Assembly (NCBI RefSeq): GCF_010894455.1
Contig: NZ_JAAIXY010000030.1
Location: 1 to 64,000 of the forward strand
Length of the DNA stretch: 64,000 nt
Source of the DNA: Myxococcus eversor
GTDB taxonomy: Bacteria > Myxococcota > Myxococcia > Myxococcales > Myxococcaceae
Direction: 5' to 3'
A program made the position numbers and the translations under genes. Below the pieces are notes generated by a model. It saw nothing but the letters and a program-made list of their open reading frames with translations, had not been told where the DNA came from and made no database searches. Below, one piece after another: positions 63,155 to 64,000 of the stretch. Position 1 is the stretch's first letter; each line of letters starts with the position of its first letter.

Positions 63155-64000
63155 CGCGGCGCCGGCACCTTTCGGGTCAACTCCTCCAGGAGGTGCGCCG
63201 CCTCGTCGCGCGCGGCCACGCCCTGCACGGCGCTGCGCAGAAGCACGCGGTGCGCCCAGCACGGCACCAGCACCGCCCGCACGTCCCCGGGCGTCACGAA
63301 GTCACGCGCCTCCCACAAGGCCTGCGTCCGGGCCGCCGCGCCCAGCGCCAGCACCGCGCGCGTGGAGGCGCCTCGCTCGATATCGCCGTGCTCTCGCGTC
63401 GCCCGAGCCAGCCGCACCACGTAGTCGGCCACCGTGCCGTCCAGCCGCAGCTCCGCGGCGAGCGTCCGCAGCGTGTCCACCTCCTCGGGGCTGGACACCG
63501 TCTGCACGGCATCCAGGGGCGGCGCGCGTCCCCGGGTGGCCAAGAGCTTCGCCTCCACGTCTGGAGCGGGGTGCCCCAGGGACAGGCGCAGCATGAAGCG
63601 GTCCAGCTGGGAGTCCGGCAGGGGATAGGTGCCGGAGAAGTCCACCGGGTTCTGGGTGGCCACCACGGTGAAGGGCGAGGGCAGCGCGTGCGTGCTCCCG
63701 TCCAGCGACACCTGGCCCTGCGCCATGGCCTCCAGCAGCGCGGACTGCGTGCGGGGCGGGGCGCGGTTCAGCTCGTCCGCGAGCACCAACTGGCGGAAGA
63801 GGGGCCCGGGACGGAACTGGAAGGTGGCCGTCTGGGCGTGGAATATCTGGGCGCCGAGGATGTCGGCCGGCATCAGGTCCGCGGTGAACTGGACCCGCGC
63901 GAAGCTCAGCCCGCACGCCCGGGCCAGGGCCTCCGCCAGCGTCGTCTTGCCGACACCTGGCACGTCCTCCAGCAACAGGTGTCCACCGGCGACCAGGCAC
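63151..64000 (-). CDS. MoxR-family AAA+ ATPase (partial at 5' end)
   Basis: The 282 visible codons start inside the protein at the window edge, just before Walker A (EDVPGVGKTTLAEALA). Walker B (LVLADELNRAPPRTQSALLEAM), sensor 1 (VVATQNPVDFSGTYPLPDSQLDRFM) and the lid domain follow. MoxR ATPases act as chaperones for complexes that include DUF58 or von Willebrand A proteins. The first part of the gene lies outside the window. It is the first visible gene of the coupled operon. Confidence 0.94.
   Translation of the reverse strand, partial: CLVAGGHLLLEDVPGVGKTTLAEALARACGLSFARVQFTADLMPADILGAQIFHAQTATFQFRPGPLFRQLVLADELNRAPPRTQSALLEAMAQGQVSLDGSTHALPSPFTVVATQNPVDFSGTYPLPDSQLDRFMLRLSLGHPAPDVEAKLLATRGRAPPLDAVQTVSSPEEVDTLRTLAAELRLDGTVADYVVRLARATREHGDIERGASTRAVLALGAAARTQALWEARDFVTPGDVRAVLVPCWAHRVLLRSAVQGVAARDEAAHLLEELTRKVPAPR

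Overview
The window is high-GC DNA with extreme third-position G/C bias and long spurious reading frames on both strands. Gene content points to a myxobacterium, most likely Myxococcaceae: an FHA/AAA+ regulator, a Ser/Thr kinase with PEGA domain, an RpoH-type sigma factor, DNRLRE and TPR lipoproteins, tandem cold-shock proteins, and many lineage-specific secreted proteins. The assignment is by inference; no 16S gene is present.

Positions 1-17,180 (+ strand) hold the end of tuf and the joined S10-spc-alpha ribosomal super-operon: rpsJ, rplD, rplW, rplB, rpsS, rplV, rpsC, rplP, rpmC, rpsQ, rplN, rplX, rplE, rpsN, rpsH, rplF, rplR, rpsE, rpmD, rplO, secY, adk, map, infA, rpmJ, rpsM, rpsK, rpsD, rpoA, rplQ. 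The set is complete except that rplC (L3), normally between rpsJ and rplD, is absent. Several spacers are long and carry very stable GC hairpins, some resembling terminators, so the cluster is probably punctuated rather than one uniform transcript. A 13-bp stem closes it at 17,149-17,179.

Positions 17,200-31,960 are mixed housekeeping and signalling genes: a membrane protein, a plsC-TPR lipoprotein pair (-), a deoxynucleoside kinase overlapped by a DUF2314 gene (+), an FHA-GAF-AAA+-Fis regulator without GAFTGA or a normal Walker B, an EamA exporter, psuG, a free-Met-R-sulfoxide reductase, a class III sirtuin whose 3' end is repeated in 47-bp units, a Ser/Thr kinase, an ABC-F ATPase and a zinc-ribbon protein.

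Positions 31,988-44,740 carry a membrane histidine kinase, a TPR-SLT lytic transglycosylase, two cold-shock genes sharing upstream sequence blocks, a VOC protein, an alpha/beta hydrolase, MltG, a frameshifted DNRLRE/beta-propeller lipoprotein, a beta-solenoid-like protein, a TerB-like protein and a GNAT acetyltransferase.

Positions 44,848-50,972 (+) are a tight run: selA, an HNH nuclease, a MinD/ParA-like ATPase, a J-domain/RodZ-type HTH fusion, an 87-aa protein and an RluA-family synthase. Opposite lies a HEAT-like/HD-GYP-like pair (50,953-54,031, -).

Positions 54,210-64,000 contain a Bor-like lipoprotein, a three-gene set in which two paralogous four-cysteine secreted proteins flank a membrane-anchored protein, an OPT transporter, an RpoH-type sigma factor, and a MoxR-DUF58-transglutaminase operon that leaves the window at its right edge. 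No tRNA, rRNA, CRISPR, transposase or prophage genes were recognised.
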